Source: DASZXJ01 sp035545895 (GTDB taxonomy: Bacteria; Planctomycetota; Phycisphaerae; Tepidisphaerales; Tepidisphaeraceae). From it: DNA of 33,415 nucleotides. Numbering within the stretch: position 1 is the first letter of the stretch; each line of letters opens with the position of its first letter. The stretch covers positions 1 through 33,415 of the forward strand of contig DASZXJ010000086.1 of NCBI GenBank assembly GCA_035545895.1, given 5' to 3'. Below the pieces are notes generated by a model. It made no database searches. It had not been told where the DNA came from and was given only the letters and a program-made list of their open reading frames with translations. The translations under genes and the position numbers were made by a program. Shown here piece by piece: positions 8,201-16,374 of this stretch.

Positions 8201-11200
8201 ATCGCGCCACGCCACTGGTCAGAGTTAATCCGCTGGCCGGCAAAACTCGCAGGAGATCGTTGGTGCCGCTGCCGACAACATTGACGCTTCCGGAACTGAC
8301 TTCGAAATTGAGGTTGCCGCCATTGACGGTCAGGTTATTGGCGAACGTCAATGTGCCAAAGCCCGTGAGAGAGCCCGGATTCAACGCGCCACTGGTGTGG
8401 TTGAGATTTCCATAGACCGTGCCACCACCGGCGAAAGTCACCCGTGTGGGTGTGGTAAATCCGTTGGGAACAACCAAGTTGGCACTGACTGGGAAGGTAG
8501 AGTTGCTCGCCGACAGGTTGATGATGGTGGCGTTGGAGATTGTTCCGCCACCAAACTGCAGCGTAGCGGCCTGCGTTACAAGGGACGGCCCGAGATCTTG
8601 CATGCCGTTGAAAATGTTGTTGCCGCCAGCCAAGGTGCCAGGGGTGAGAATAGCGCCCACGTTGATTGTGGGAGACCCCTGGATGTCTGAACCGCTACCA
8701 AGAATCAGCGTGCCGTTGGCGACGGTCGTTGTCGCACCATAAGTCTGCACGTTCGTGAGAGTTAAAGTGCTGCTCGTACCGACCTTCTGCAAGGCAACGC
8801 TGCCGATATTTGTCGATGCCGGCGAAGTATAGTCCTGAAGGATGCCACTGAAGGTCTGGAACGTAGTTACTGGCGTAGCACCTGGGCCCATGAAATTGCC
8901 CATTGCGTACGTCGTGATACGACCGCCAGTGTTGTCGTTGCCGCTCAAAATGGTATTGGTGCCACCGGCAACATAGCCCATGCGGACGGTTACCGTTCCG
9001 TTCTGCAAGCTCATCATGTTGATGCCGCTGCCAAAATCAAAGGTGGCTGTATTGGTGCCGGTGACGAAGTTGTTAACACCACCTGCCCATCGGAACCAGG
9101 AGCCATCGGGGTTTGAATCCGAGAACTTCAAGGTGCCGGTGAACAATGTGAACTGGGCGCTGGTCTGACCGCTGCCAGGGTTGGCGGTGTTATTGTCGCC
9201 CATGTCGATCTGACGGCCATTCAAGTCAAGGACGAGAGTTCCGCCACCCGTCCAGCCAGCGAGGTTGCCGCCGGTAATCGCCGCACCCCAGCCGTTTCGG
9301 CTGGCGGTGATATTGATTGCCGGGGTCATGGTCAGCGACAAAGTGCTGACGCCACTTACGGCCAACGCGCCGGTGATGGTGCGGTTGGTGCTGTTGTTAA
9401 GTACCAGCGCCGCATTGTTCAAGGCGATGGTCGCATCATTGCTGGTCAAGCTGGCCCGGGCTGGCAGCGCTCCACCGTTATCGACTTGGACCGTGCCGCC
9501 GTTGACGTTCAACACCTTGTATGTGCTGGAGCCACCACTGAGAACCAGCAGGCCTGGACCTGTTTTGGTCAGCGTAAGGCTTCCACCGTTATTGCGAAGA
9601 TTGCCAGAGAAAGTACCAGAGGTGACACTGATATCGTGAGTGCCGGCAACGGTATCAGAAATCGTCCCGCCGCCGCTGAGGCTGTTCACACTCTGAGCGA
9701 CGCCGTTCATATCCAGCGTTGCGCCGCCAGCAATAAAGAGATTGGTGCTTGACGGCAGAGGTCGGGAAGTGACCGCTTTGAGGATACCGGAATTGATGGT
9801 CGTGTTGCCACCGTAGGTAAGCAGGCCGTTTAGCTGTACGGAACTGGTTCCACCACCGTCGATGATCAGGTTGCCGCCACCGCTAATTGCACTTTGGATT
9901 TGTGCAGGCGATGCAGTGTTGCTGCGGCGAATGGCGAGATTGGCGCCAGTGGCAACCGAGATTGCCGAAGAACCCAAATCGCCAGTCAGAGTATTATTAC
10001 CCAGTTGGAGAGTGCCGTAGTTGACAGTGGTGGTATTGCTTCCGGCAAGACCCGGGCTGGCACCGTCAATAACAAGCACGCCGCCGCCGTTTTTCACAAT
10101 CGCAGCACTACCGCCGCCAACCGTGACGCCCCCCGTAAAGCTCAAAGTTCCACCCGAAACCGTGATGTTTCGGGACGCATTACCGAGACCCAACGCAGTT
10201 GTAAGTTGAAGTGCCTGTGCCCCGCCGGTTGTCAGATCGCCGGTGAGAGCAACAGCCGAAGTAATCGTGTTACGAGTCGTACCGCCCGACCAGATCACAC
10301 CTTCTTCGTTGGTGTTTCCAAACGTGAGATTGCCGGAAGTTATGGCGGCGCCACCATTCAGGATCAGCGCGGTAACGTTGCCCGCCGAGCCGATTTTCAG
10401 TGTGTTCGCAGCGCCGACATTGACTGTCTGGCCCGCATCAACTTGCAAGCCGAATACGGTCCTGTTTGCAGTCAAGCCATTGGTCGTGGAACTGGTCGCA
10501 TGGAAGATGTCGCCACTGTTGGCAGAATTGATGTCGGTCGCCGAAGAAAATCCGGTGAACACGCCGGGGTTATTAACGGCCAAGCTTGCGAAATTCAGAC
10601 GAGTATCCGAGCCGCTGTTTTGAACAGCCCAGTATCCCGGCAGCACATTGCTGCCATTATTCAAAGTGACTTGAGTACCCGGAGCGCTGGCAAAGGAGAA
10701 ATTCTCGGTCGTACCGAGATGTCCCTGTCCAGGTACGATGTTGATCGTCGCATGATTTGTACGGCTGACAGTGCCATTGATTCTCAGCGTCGTATTTGTG
10801 CCGCCACCATCGTCAACAACCAGGCCGGTGTTTGTGCCGGAGTCGGTGAAGGTGAGATTTGTAATGGTACCAGTTCCGGCCGAGGCGCCTGAATCAAGGC
10901 GCAGTGCGCCGCCGGTCGTTACGCTGGCTGCTGCACCGCCGGAGCCCTCAAACGGACTACCGACAGACTGGACCTTGCCTTCGAATGTGCCATCGTTAAC
11001 AGTGATGTTACCGCCGAACACGTTCGCACTTTGGAACGCCAAAGTACCGCTGCCGCTCTTGACGATGCCCGTGCCGTTGGTCACGGCGCCGGTGATGGTC
11101 AAGCCGGTGCTTCCGCCATTAACTGTAAACGTGCGGGCAGTTCCGCCCATGTTCACCTTGGCGTTAATCGTTCCAACCAAATTGGCAACCGTTCCGTCGG

Positions 11201-12584
11201 TATGCAGACTCGAATTGACGGTCACATTATCGCCGAGGCTGATCGTGCTCGATCCGCCCTGGGCGGTGAGGTTTGCGAAAACGTTTCCGCTGGAAATGCT
11301 CGCGCCACCCATGGTCAACGTATTGATACTGTGAGTCTGGCTGGCTCCATTGAGCAGTACTGTTCCGCCAGCGATGGTGAGATTCTTGCCACTGGGCAGA
11401 GCGCCGCTGCCAATGGTTATCGTGCCGTTGCCGGTATTGGAGACATTACCGGTGATTCCCAGGCTGCCGATGCTGAGAGTTTTGTCACCGGTGTAAACCA
11501 GCGACATCGTGCCGCCGCCGGTTTGGGTCAGGTTGTTCGTGACGGTGATATTGCCCGCCATCGAGCCGCTACCGCCGAATGTGACGGTGCGAGCGACCGT
11601 ATCCGTTAAATCGACTGTCCCGATGGTTAGAAGGCCAGAGCCCTGTCCATTGACGTTGTTCTGATTCAGATCCGCGCCCAGAGTACCAACTGCACCCACG
11701 TTGTTGATGGTCATTCCCTGGTAGACGCTGAGTTTGCCCATCGTCAGGCCATAGCCGTTTGAACCGGAAACGGTCAACGTGTAGTTGCCGTAAGTTCCCA
11801 CGTTGACATTGCCGATTGTGTGTGTCTGATTCTGGCCGCTGCCGAATGCGCCACTGCTCAGGTAATTATTTCCAACACCCAGGACCGCGTCGCTGTTGAG
11901 TGTCAACAGGTTGATGCCGAAGTTCGTGCCGGTGTCGTTGCGAAGGCCAAGCAGGCCTGTTCCCGTGCTGCTGATGAATACCGATCCGCTGGTGCCGAAC
12001 GCATTCGCGTTTGTCGTCATCAACGCGCCTTGTTGAAGCACGATGGACCCTGACAGGCCGGTATTGCTTCCAGCGACGAAGAGGGTGCCTACGCCTTGCT
12101 TGGCAAAGCCCTGTGTTCCCGCGAAAGGTGTGCTGATGTGCACGACGCTATTGATCGCCGATGCGGCGTTAGTTCCAACGCCGGTGCCCAATGCGTTAAC
12201 CGTAATAATTGGAGATATGCCGGGGATTCCGCTATTTAGCGTGAGGATCGATGATCCGTCCATTCGCCAGCCCGCGCCGGTGTTGACCGGATCAGAGTCC
12301 GCAAACAACAGCGAGCCGATCGTATGATTGGTGGTCAGCGTAACTACGTTTGAAGCGTTGGGGTCAAACCCGCCGCCAAAGTTCGCGTTTGCTCCGACGC
12401 CGTCCGCGGGCGTGTTTGTGATGTTCCACGCCGCGGCAAAGTCCCAACTGTTGTTGCCGTTGAATGTCCAAGTGCCACTCGCGCCGAAGGCGGAGTTGAC
12501 TAAACCTGCGCTTGCAGACGCCGCTGCCAAGGCCAATGCTGAACGTTTTGAAAACGAGTTAATCCACCGACTGCGCGATGACAT
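5244..12584 (-). CDS. Giant PEP-CTERM surface protein with beta-strand repeats and dockerin module
   Basis: A 2446-residue exported protein. Residues 1-34 form a signal peptide (cut near SAFGA-SG). About 30-2340 is Gly/Thr/Asn/Ser-rich beta-helix sequence containing at least eight autotransporter-associated strand repeats of the form LxKxGxGTLxLSGxNxYxGxxxVxxGTL, for example LTKNGGGTLIISNNSSNTF and LTKTGPGLLVLSGGSSTYK. Residues about 2346-2405 are dockerin-like, with two calcium loops (DTNLDGQVDLND and DFNYDGTVNASD). The end, VPEPSSLALAGVGALGLLS plus RRRRRS, is a PEP-CTERM sorting signal recognised by an exosortase. No outer-membrane barrel follows, so it is not a classical type V autotransporter. 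The start is well supported by GGAGGAG 5 nt upstream of the ATG. It is monocistronic. Likely a cell-envelope or matrix protein; ligand unknown. Confidence 0.93.
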   Translation of the reverse strand: MSSRSRWINSFSKRSALALAAASASAGLVNSAFGASGTWTFNGNNSWDFAAAWNITNTPADGVGANANFGGGFDPNASNVVTLTTNHTIGSLLFADSDPVNTGAGWRMDGSSILTLNSGIPGISPIITVNALGTGVGTNAASAINSVVHISTPFAGTQGFAKQGVGTLFVAGSNTGLSGSIVLQQGALMTTNANAFGTSGSVFISSTGTGLLGLRNDTGTNFGINLLTLNSDAVLGVGNNYLSSGAFGSGQNQTHTIGNVNVGTYGNYTLTVSGSNGYGLTMGKLSVYQGMTINNVGAVGTLGADLNQNNVNGQGSGLLTIGTVDLTDTVARTVTFGGSGSMAGNITVTNNLTQTGGGTMSLVYTGDKTLSIGSLGITGNVSNTGNGTITIGSGALPSGKNLTIAGGTVLLNGASQTHSINTLTMGGASISSGNVFANLTAQGGSSTISLGDNVTVNSSLHTDGTVANLVGTINAKVNMGGTARTFTVNGGSTGLTITGAVTNGTGIVKSGSGTLAFQSANVFGGNITVNDGTFEGKVQSVGSPFEGSGGAAASVTTGGALRLDSGASAGTGTITNLTFTDSGTNTGLVVDDGGGTNTTLRINGTVSRTNHATINIVPGQGHLGTTENFSFASAPGTQVTLNNGSNVLPGYWAVQNSGSDTRLNFASLAVNNPGVFTGFSSATDINSANSGDIFHATSSTTNGLTANRTVFGLQVDAGQTVNVGAANTLKIGSAGNVTALILNGGAAITSGNLTFGNTNEEGVIWSGGTTRNTITSAVALTGDLTTGGAQALQLTTALGLGNASRNITVSGGTLSFTGGVTVGGGSAAIVKNGGGVLVIDGASPGLAGSNTTTVNYGTLQLGNNTLTGDLGSSAISVATGANLAIRRSNTASPAQIQSAISGGGNLIIDGGGTSSVQLNGLLTYGGNTTINSGILKAVTSRPLPSSTNLFIAGGATLDMNGVAQSVNSLSGGGTISDTVAGTHDISVTSGTFSGNLRNNGGSLTLTKTGPGLLVLSGGSSTYKVLNVNGGTVQVDNGGALPARASLTSNDATIALNNAALVLNNSTNRTITGALAVSGVSTLSLTMTPAINITASRNGWGAAITGGNLAGWTGGGTLVLDLNGRQIDMGDNNTANPGSGQTSAQFTLFTGTLKFSDSNPDGSWFRWAGGVNNFVTGTNTATFDFGSGINMMSLQNGTVTVRMGYVAGGTNTILSGNDNTGGRITTYAMGNFMGPGATPVTTFQTFSGILQDYTSPASTNIGSVALQKVGTSSTLTLTNVQTYGATTTVANGTLILGSGSDIQGSPTINVGAILTPGTLAGGNNIFNGMQDLGPSLVTQAATLQFGGGTISNATIINLSASNSTFPVSANLVVPNGFTTPTRVTFAGGGTVYGNLNHTSGALNPGSLTGFGTLTFANNLTVNGGNLNFEVSSGSVNVVGSGTNDLLRVLPASGLTLTSGVARLNFLGQTSNLQIGDYYPLMTYSGTIGGDPANIQTTALFHGTFHLGVGTAPGLENTIGAYVDNPTGASVNLTWAPTNPTAEWDNVVTKNWKQTGGPATPLFFFDTDTVTFDDSTTFRTVSLPAGTLRPGAIIVSTANTYNFTGTGVISGTTSLTKNGGGTLIISNNSSNTFTGGVTVNGGTLVASAPSGNVYNGLGIATIALNNNANLAVLTNSPNANSAPNQGSLWVNGNNTLIMDVNTHTQDYGWDLRGSGTLTISKPAHVAGGANPLLWLGPMTSFLGTIVIPARTDALQFQLSNDAAGSTTGNFGGPSVTFDLGNSGSTLSLGTSQRTFDIGALKGNGYVVGQEYDNSATYTAVTANNTATISVGAKNVDFTFDGQVRDGAGALTHVIKTGALSTWTITNTQPSLGNVFINQGTVALSNGGVDVTSIYSSPTIIIAQGAKLDVTNLFGAHDGSSGMSVIANQRFTSNGDVVGGEIHGLSGSVVSGTNYSGAIFMDQGATLSPGATGITSVGTMAVGALDTTSNGIVFRLEGNTTGLDRIDITNPDSLNTGVFNPIELFNLGGLTSGQHTILTYNSSSDLGLDSPGVFLLPTDFVYGVSITSEYDSGTGNGTVSLIFAANSGVWNVANGGLWATGTNWTGGLVPTVATLGNAITNNATITLSPTGQGANSITFDSPKSYTLVGGTLTFDQAGVSPSVTVLQGNHSILAPTKVLNNLTVNIASTSTLSWLGTVTNTNIPGTVNTLTKAGSGTVIFSRLNMNTASLTVTGGKVIMSTKPVANQVDGTSLVAGFTIASGASVDLANNALVVDLAANASAPDLDNVRTHIQSNRLISSAVGGAIRLGFRTNQALATPTALGMGSLSTFSGVAVDSTSILVKTTYGGDTNLDGQVDLNDIYNLAQSWLSTSGEWQNGDFNYDGTVNASDLTILAHNWQAGVGSPLPGMDLVNTLGLFGLPASAVPEPSSLALAGVGALGLLSRRRRRS

Positions 12585-12610
12585 GATCTCCTCCGCTCAA
12601 TTAGTTAAAT

Positions 12611-12620
12611 CGTGTACACG
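12611..12620. promoter_or_regulatory. CGTGTACACG palindrome in the surface-protein leader
   Basis: A perfect 10-bp palindrome 26 nt upstream of the surface-protein start codon, between the start and any promoter. It could be an operator. The remainder of 12585-12808 shows no supported gene and no convincing -35/-10 pair; TATAGT near 12697 (minus strand) has a poor -35. Confidence 0.3.
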
Positions 12621-12808
12621 TTCTCCGCCTACTCTCCGAACTGCATCCCCCAACGCAGCTCCCATGCAATACTCTCATGAACTGACTATACAAGACTAAC
12701 CTAACCACTGGAAATTGCAAGCAAATTATCCCAAAGTCCTTCATGCACTTACCGGCCATGAAACTGGTCTAACTGACGGTCCCGCCAAAGGCCCCAGATT
12801 GACATGCC

Positions 12809-12826
12809 AAAAAGATCGAGATCTTT
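12809..12826 (-). terminator. AT-rich hairpin after the tRNA gene
   Basis: Minus-strand AAAGATC and GATCTTT pair around a 2-4-nt loop and run into five T. It lies about 50 nt past the tRNA 3' end and is the only terminator-like structure there. The stem is short and AT-rich. Confidence 0.4.
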
Positions 12827-12873
12827 ATATATGGAGCCTATCGCGAGAATAGAAAAGCACATATCGAAACAAA

Positions 12874-12944
12874 TGGAGCCACGGGGAATCGAACCCCGAT
12901 TTGCTGAATGCGATTCAGCCGTCATCCCGTTAGACCATGGCCCC
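12874..12944 (-). tRNA. tRNA-Ala, anticodon CGC
   Basis: A 71-nt cloverleaf can be drawn by hand. Acceptor stem GGGGCCA pairs with TGGCTCC; the D arm has a 3-bp stem (GTC/GAC) with a GGG loop; the anticodon stem GCTGA/TCAGC encloses ATCGCAT, giving U33 and anticodon CGC (codon GCG); a 4-nt variable loop is followed by T arm CGGGG-TTCGATT-CCCCG and A73. The G3-U70 wobble, the alanyl-tRNA synthetase identity pair, is present and agrees with the anticodon. CCA is not encoded. The D arm (TGGTCTAACGGGATGAC) looks more like that of tRNA-Glu than of a standard tRNA-Ala. Confidence 0.85.
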
Positions 12945-13005
12945 GGAATTTAAGATGGAGATTTTAAGTGGCCTGCACCGCCCGTCAAGCATCAGATATT
13001 TTGCT

Positions 13006-13037
13006 TTAACAAAAAGCATAGACAGTTGTATACGTAT
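13006..13037 (+). promoter_or_regulatory. Candidate promoter and operator of the ArsR gene
   Basis: TTAACA (13006-13011), a 17-nt spacer and TATACG (13029-13034) fit a sigma-70 promoter. The perfect palindrome ATACGTAT (13030-13037) covers the -10, and TGCTTT/AAAGCA inverted halves flank the -35. This placement would suit autorepression. Confidence 0.45.
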
Positions 13038-13083
13038 TGTCGCACATATATTTGGGGGGTGTTTTCTCGGAAGCGAGGTTACC

Positions 13084-13407
13084 ATGGTCCGGTCCTCGGC
13101 TGCGGACGAGCAGGGGCTTGAAAGGCTTACAGGCCTGTTCAAGCTGCTTTCAGACAAAACCCGCCTTAACATCCTTATGTTGCTGGCTGATGGAGAACGC
13201 AATGTGACAAGCATTTGCGAGCAACTTCATTTGCCTCAACCGACGGTTTCACACCACCTGAGCCTGCTTCGCGTCAATAACATCATTGCCAATCGGCGCA
13301 ACGGGAAGCAGATATTCTACACGCTGAGCGTGCCTGTAAATGCATCAGACCCAGGCAGCGTAAAAATCGGCACCGAGGCGTTTAACGTGCAGATATCCGC
13401 CAAATAA
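13084..13407 (+). CDS. ArsR-family winged-helix repressor
   Basis: A 107-residue small repressor. The ArsR fold is clear: GLFKLLSDKTRLNILMLLADG, then the recognition helix SICEQLHLPQPTVSHHLSLLRVNNIIANRR and the wing NGKQIFYTL. There is no ELCVCDL-type metal box (the N-terminal helix has SICEQL, one Cys), nor a clear alpha5 His/Asp site, so the signal is unclear; non-metal members exist. The frame extends back to an ATG at 12937 inside the tRNA, but GAGG at 13074-13077 sits 6 nt before the ATG at 13084, which is the credible start. It ends 8 bp from the convergent end of the oxidase operon. Confidence 0.88.
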   Translation: MVRSSAADEQGLERLTGLFKLLSDKTRLNILMLLADGERNVTSICEQLHLPQPTVSHHLSLLRVNNIIANRRNGKQIFYTLSVPVNASDPGSVKIGTEAFNVQISAK

Positions 13408-13415
13408 CGGGCGAA

Positions 13416-13808
13416 TCAGTGCTCTGCGTGGGGTTGCATCAGCCGGGGTGTATTAAACAGGTGCAGCGACGCATCCCCGATAGGCAGCAAATCCGGCAAA
13501 AGCGCTACAACCAGCAGAACACAGAGCGCTAATGGCACGAGGAAGATCATCAGGATTAACTTCCCCTCGAACTTCAGGTGCATGAAGAACATCGCAACCA
13601 GCGACGCCTTGGTCGAGGCAATCAGCAGGGCCAACAGCACATTCACGGCCTCATTTTCAAACCGCATGAAAATGCCAATCGCGACCGTAATGATGGTTAA
13701 AACCACCAGCGCACCAAAGACCTTCATATATGGCACATCGTGATGAGGCATGGGCTCAGAGGCGGCATGGGGCTCATCGGCATAATGGTTGAGTCGGTCC
13801 TGCGTCAT
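13416..13808 (-). CDS. ctaF: Cytochrome c oxidase subunit IV
   Basis: A 130-residue membrane protein with three hydrophobic helices (about 29-50, 58-80 and 84-106). The middle helix, LLALLIASTKASLVAMFFMHLKFE, carries the family signature of bacterial subunit IV (KxxLVxxFFMHL). It is a small accessory subunit that stabilises the oxidase core in the inner membrane. A His-containing N-terminus precedes the first helix. It is the last gene of the oxidase operon, 24 nt after subunit III, and ends almost against the convergent ArsR gene. Confidence 0.9.
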   Translation of the reverse strand: MTQDRLNHYADEPHAASEPMPHHDVPYMKVFGALVVLTIITVAIGIFMRFENEAVNVLLALLIASTKASLVAMFFMHLKFEGKLILMIFLVPLALCVLLVVALLPDLLPIGDASLHLFNTPRLMQPHAEH

Positions 13809-13832
13809 GTCTTTCTCCGAAAATTCGACGGC

Positions 13833-14699
13833 TCAGATCAGGTAAAGCAGCGGGAACAGGAAAATCCACACCAGATCGACAAAGTGCCAGTACAACCCGA
13901 CATATTCGATATGGGGAGGCAATACCTTGCCTCGAATGGCGTGGGCCAGCAAAAGGCCAAGCGCGACAATTCCGCCCAATACGTGCGCTGCGTGCACACC
14001 GGTCGTCGCAAAATAGCTGGCATAGAAGATGTTCTTCCACGGGCCATAACTGATGTCCTGGGAGATGCTGGATTCGGCAGGAAGCGTGTAATCCTTTTCC
14101 TCGAGCTTGGCGGCTTCGGTGCCTTCAGCCTTGGCTTGGGCTTCTTTGACCGTTTCTTCAGAAACCAGATTGATGTTCAGTTCCGGAATCGCGGCCGCTT
14201 CAACGCGGAAACCTTTGAGTATGCGTGTGCTTCCCTCTTGGCGAACGTGGCCGTCGTAAACATAAAGCGGGCCAGTTGCGCTTTCCCTGGCGACAATCGT
14301 ATGGTGGGTGAACTTCGCCATGTACTCAACATATTTGATCCCCATGAAGGCGAAAGCGCAAAGAATGGTTGCAAGCAGGCAGGCAATGACTTTTGCCCGG
14401 TCATGCTTCTGCGCCGACTCCACGGCGATATACATGGTGACAGAACTCAGAATCAGTACGATTGTGTTTGTGCCCGCCAAAGGCTTGCTCAAAGCCAAAG
14501 CATGCTCGCTGAACAGGGCAGGCGAGCCGGAGCGCAGGACGATATAACTTCCCAGCACACCAATGAAAAACATGATTTCGCTGGCGAGAAACAGCCAGAT
14601 CGCAATTTTCCCAGGCGGAGTTGGATCGCCGTGGCTGACCACCGGGTCCGGCGCGTGTTCCTCGGGAATATAACCATGATCCGCAATCGTATCAGACAC
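13833..14699 (-). CDS. ctaE: Cytochrome c oxidase subunit III with a soluble insertion
   Basis: Heme-copper oxidase subunit III, 288 residues. The core is recognisable: KIAIWLFLASEIMFFIGVLGSY, TNTIVLILSSVTMYIA, AFAFMGIKYVEY, FYASYFATTGVHAAHVLGG and GLYWHFVDLVWIFLFPLLYL. It has five membrane helices, as in caa3-type and ubiquinol oxidases rather than the seven-helix mitochondrial form. Between about residues 131 and 217 is a hydrophilic segment of roughly 85 residues (HHTIVARESATGPLYVYDG to SISQDISYG, with a helical EETVKEAQAKAEG stretch) that core subunits III lack. It lies 14 nt after the cupredoxin lipoprotein gene in the operon. Confidence 0.93.
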   Translation of the reverse strand: MSDTIADHGYIPEEHAPDPVVSHGDPTPPGKIAIWLFLASEIMFFIGVLGSYIVLRSGSPALFSEHALALSKPLAGTNTIVLILSSVTMYIAVESAQKHDRAKVIACLLATILCAFAFMGIKYVEYMAKFTHHTIVARESATGPLYVYDGHVRQEGSTRILKGFRVEAAAIPELNINLVSEETVKEAQAKAEGTEAAKLEEKDYTLPAESSISQDISYGPWKNIFYASYFATTGVHAAHVLGGIVALGLLLAHAIRGKVLPPHIEYVGLYWHFVDLVWIFLFPLLYLI

Positions 14700-14713
14700 G
14701 GGAAGCTCCTTGA

Positions 14714-15472
14714 TTAGCCCTTGCGACCAAACGTGAAAGTCGATTCGATCGACTGACCGTCGTTCAACGTAACGCTCTGTTCCTGCCGACCGTACAATTC
14801 GTGCCAGGCAACCAATTTATAGGTGCCTGCCGGGATTCCTTTGATCTCAAACGAGCCGTCTTCGCGATCGACCGCAAAAAACGGATTCTCAAACACACCG
14901 ACCCATGCGGTCATCCATGGATGAACGTCACATTTCATGCGAATGAATTCCGCATATTCAAATTTAACGGCCACCTCGGCGCCGGCCTGGGTCATCGCCA
15001 GATTCTTGGCGGGGTTGGTCTGCGGAATAAAATGCACGTTGTGCATCGTGGGGTCGCTGGAATGAATTCGCAGCGGCTGACCGGTTTGAATCCCCAGAAC
15101 ATGCGGGGCAAACTGGCATTTCACCTGGTCGAGCAACATCGCCGGCTGACCGTGGCCATCGGTTTGAGGGGCATCTTCGAGATACACAAAAACGTTGGCC
15201 AAAGTGCCGTTTGGATTAAGCACGACGGTTTGTTCGATCAGAGGGGGTTCGCCCTGGCAGCATTTTTCAGGCGAAACAAATGTCTGCATGACGGGGGGCG
15301 TACCGATAAACTTGACCGAACCACGGACCGACGCATTGCCTGCGACGGATTGAGGCAGAACCTCAGCTTCTCCGGCTGCGGCCGACCGTCGCGCAACGCT
15401 CGTTATCTTCGTCTGCGATCGATCGCATGCGAGGCATATGAAAATCAAGATGAACGAGACGTATCGCATCAA
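14714..15472 (-). CDS. Amicyanin-like cupredoxin lipoprotein
   Basis: A 252-residue exported protein. MMRYVSFILIFICLAC is a lipoprotein signal with Cys16 as anchor. The central domain (about 50-190) has a type-1 copper site like amicyanin: THNVHF-type first histidine (TMHNVHFIPQ) and the loop KCDVHPWM, giving Cys, His and Met ligands with C-x2-H-x2-M spacing. A C-terminal Greek-key domain, EDGSFEIKGIPAGTYKLVAWHELYG, is of the carboxypeptidase-regulatory type. It is a paralogue of the gene at 20974-21813. The role is inferred: a membrane-tethered copper electron carrier or copper donor for the oxidase. Its start overlaps the end of ctaB by 4 bp. Confidence 0.82.
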   Translation of the reverse strand: MMRYVSFILIFICLACDRSQTKITSVARRSAAAGEAEVLPQSVAGNASVRGSVKFIGTPPVMQTFVSPEKCCQGEPPLIEQTVVLNPNGTLANVFVYLEDAPQTDGHGQPAMLLDQVKCQFAPHVLGIQTGQPLRIHSSDPTMHNVHFIPQTNPAKNLAMTQAGAEVAVKFEYAEFIRMKCDVHPWMTAWVGVFENPFFAVDREDGSFEIKGIPAGTYKLVAWHELYGRQEQSVTLNDGQSIESTFTFGRKG

Positions 15473-16374
15473 ACCTTGTCAAACATCATGAACCCCAACA
15501 GCAGGGGCAGATAAATAATCGACGCAAAAAACAATTGCCGGGCATCCGATCGGGTGCGCGTCGAGACACACGTAATTGCAGAGCAGCAAAATCCAAAACC
15601 GAGCAAAACGGCGGCAGTCAGATAAATCACACCGCTCATTCCGAGCAGCCCCGGCAACAGGCTCACCGGCATGAGGGCTGCGGTATACAGGAGAATCATT
15701 CGGTTGGTCAGATGCAGGTCTTCCTCAAGGCAAGGCAGCATCTTAAAGCCGGCGGCCTGGTAATCGCGCTTGTACAGTATCGCGATCGCCAGGAAGTGCG
15801 GCATCTGCCAGAAAAACAGAATCGCGAAAACGGCAATCGCATCAACAGTAATGACGTTGGAGGCGCCGGTGAATCCCATTAACGGAGGAATCGCACCGGG
15901 AATAGCGCCGACGACGGTATTGAGGCTGGTGAATCGTTTCAGCGGTGTATAAACCAGTATGTATAGCGCCAATGTCGCAAGGCCGAGCATTGCGGTCAGC
16001 GGATTGACCGCGATCAGCAGATAGCCCACACCGAGTATTCCCAACGCAATGCCGTAAATCGCGGCCTCGGAAACACCAACCCTGCCGGCCGCCACGGGGC
16101 GATCGGCGGTGCGCGGCATCAGAAGATCGAGCCTTCGTTCGAGGATCTGATTCAATACGGCCGCGCATGAAGCAGTCATTGCCGTGCCAACCACTGTATG
16201 AAAAAGCAAAAGCCAATCGACCTGCCCACGGCTCGCCATGCAAAAACCGACCATCGTGGTAATGACCACCAGGAAATTCATCCGCGGTTTGGTTAATTCG
16301 TAATAATCCCTCACCCGCGAGGTGCTCAGGGATGCGTCGGCAATTTCGAAAATTTCAGCGGTAGACGTTTTCAT
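15469..16374 (-). CDS. ctaB: Heme O synthase (protoheme IX farnesyltransferase)
   Basis: Integral-membrane UbiA-type prenyltransferase of 301 residues that attaches a farnesyl group to heme B to make heme O, the precursor of the heme A used by the oxidase. The catalytic segment NQILERRLDLLMPRTADRP at about residues 75-93 matches the N-x3-D/E-x3-D and RTxxRP signatures. The second, KxxDYxxAGFKML, appears as YKRDYQAAGFKMLP near residue 208. About nine hydrophobic helices are present, as expected. It overlaps the genes on both sides by 4 bp (ctaA upstream, cupredoxin lipoprotein downstream), so the three are translated together. Confidence 0.95.
   Translation of the reverse strand: MKTSTAEIFEIADASLSTSRVRDYYELTKPRMNFLVVITTMVGFCMASRGQVDWLLLFHTVVGTAMTASCAAVLNQILERRLDLLMPRTADRPVAAGRVGVSEAAIYGIALGILGVGYLLIAVNPLTAMLGLATLALYILVYTPLKRFTSLNTVVGAIPGAIPPLMGFTGASNVITVDAIAVFAILFFWQMPHFLAIAILYKRDYQAAGFKMLPCLEEDLHLTNRMILLYTAALMPVSLLPGLLGMSGVIYLTAAVLLGFGFCCSAITCVSTRTRSDARQLFFASIIYLPLLLGFMMFDKV

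Noticed and set aside
9894..10892. A 332-codon open frame on the plus strand inside the giant surface-protein gene
   Set aside because: It lies antisense to the repeat protein; composition follows the complementary strand of Gly/Thr-rich codons and it shows no domain or ribosome site. The same holds for other plus-strand frames in 5400-12700.
5244..12584. Possible CRISPR-like or tandem DNA repeats in the surface-protein gene
   Set aside because: The periodicity is at protein level (beta-strand repeats); I see no exact direct DNA repeats with spacers.
12799..12831. Perfect TTGACA on the plus strand followed by TATATA
   Set aside because: The spacing is about 21 nt, too long for a normal promoter, and it points into the antisense strand of the tRNA.
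12937..13083. A longer N-terminus for the ArsR protein
   Set aside because: The upstream ATG lies inside the tRNA and the extension covers the promoter; ATG 13084 has a proper ribosome site.
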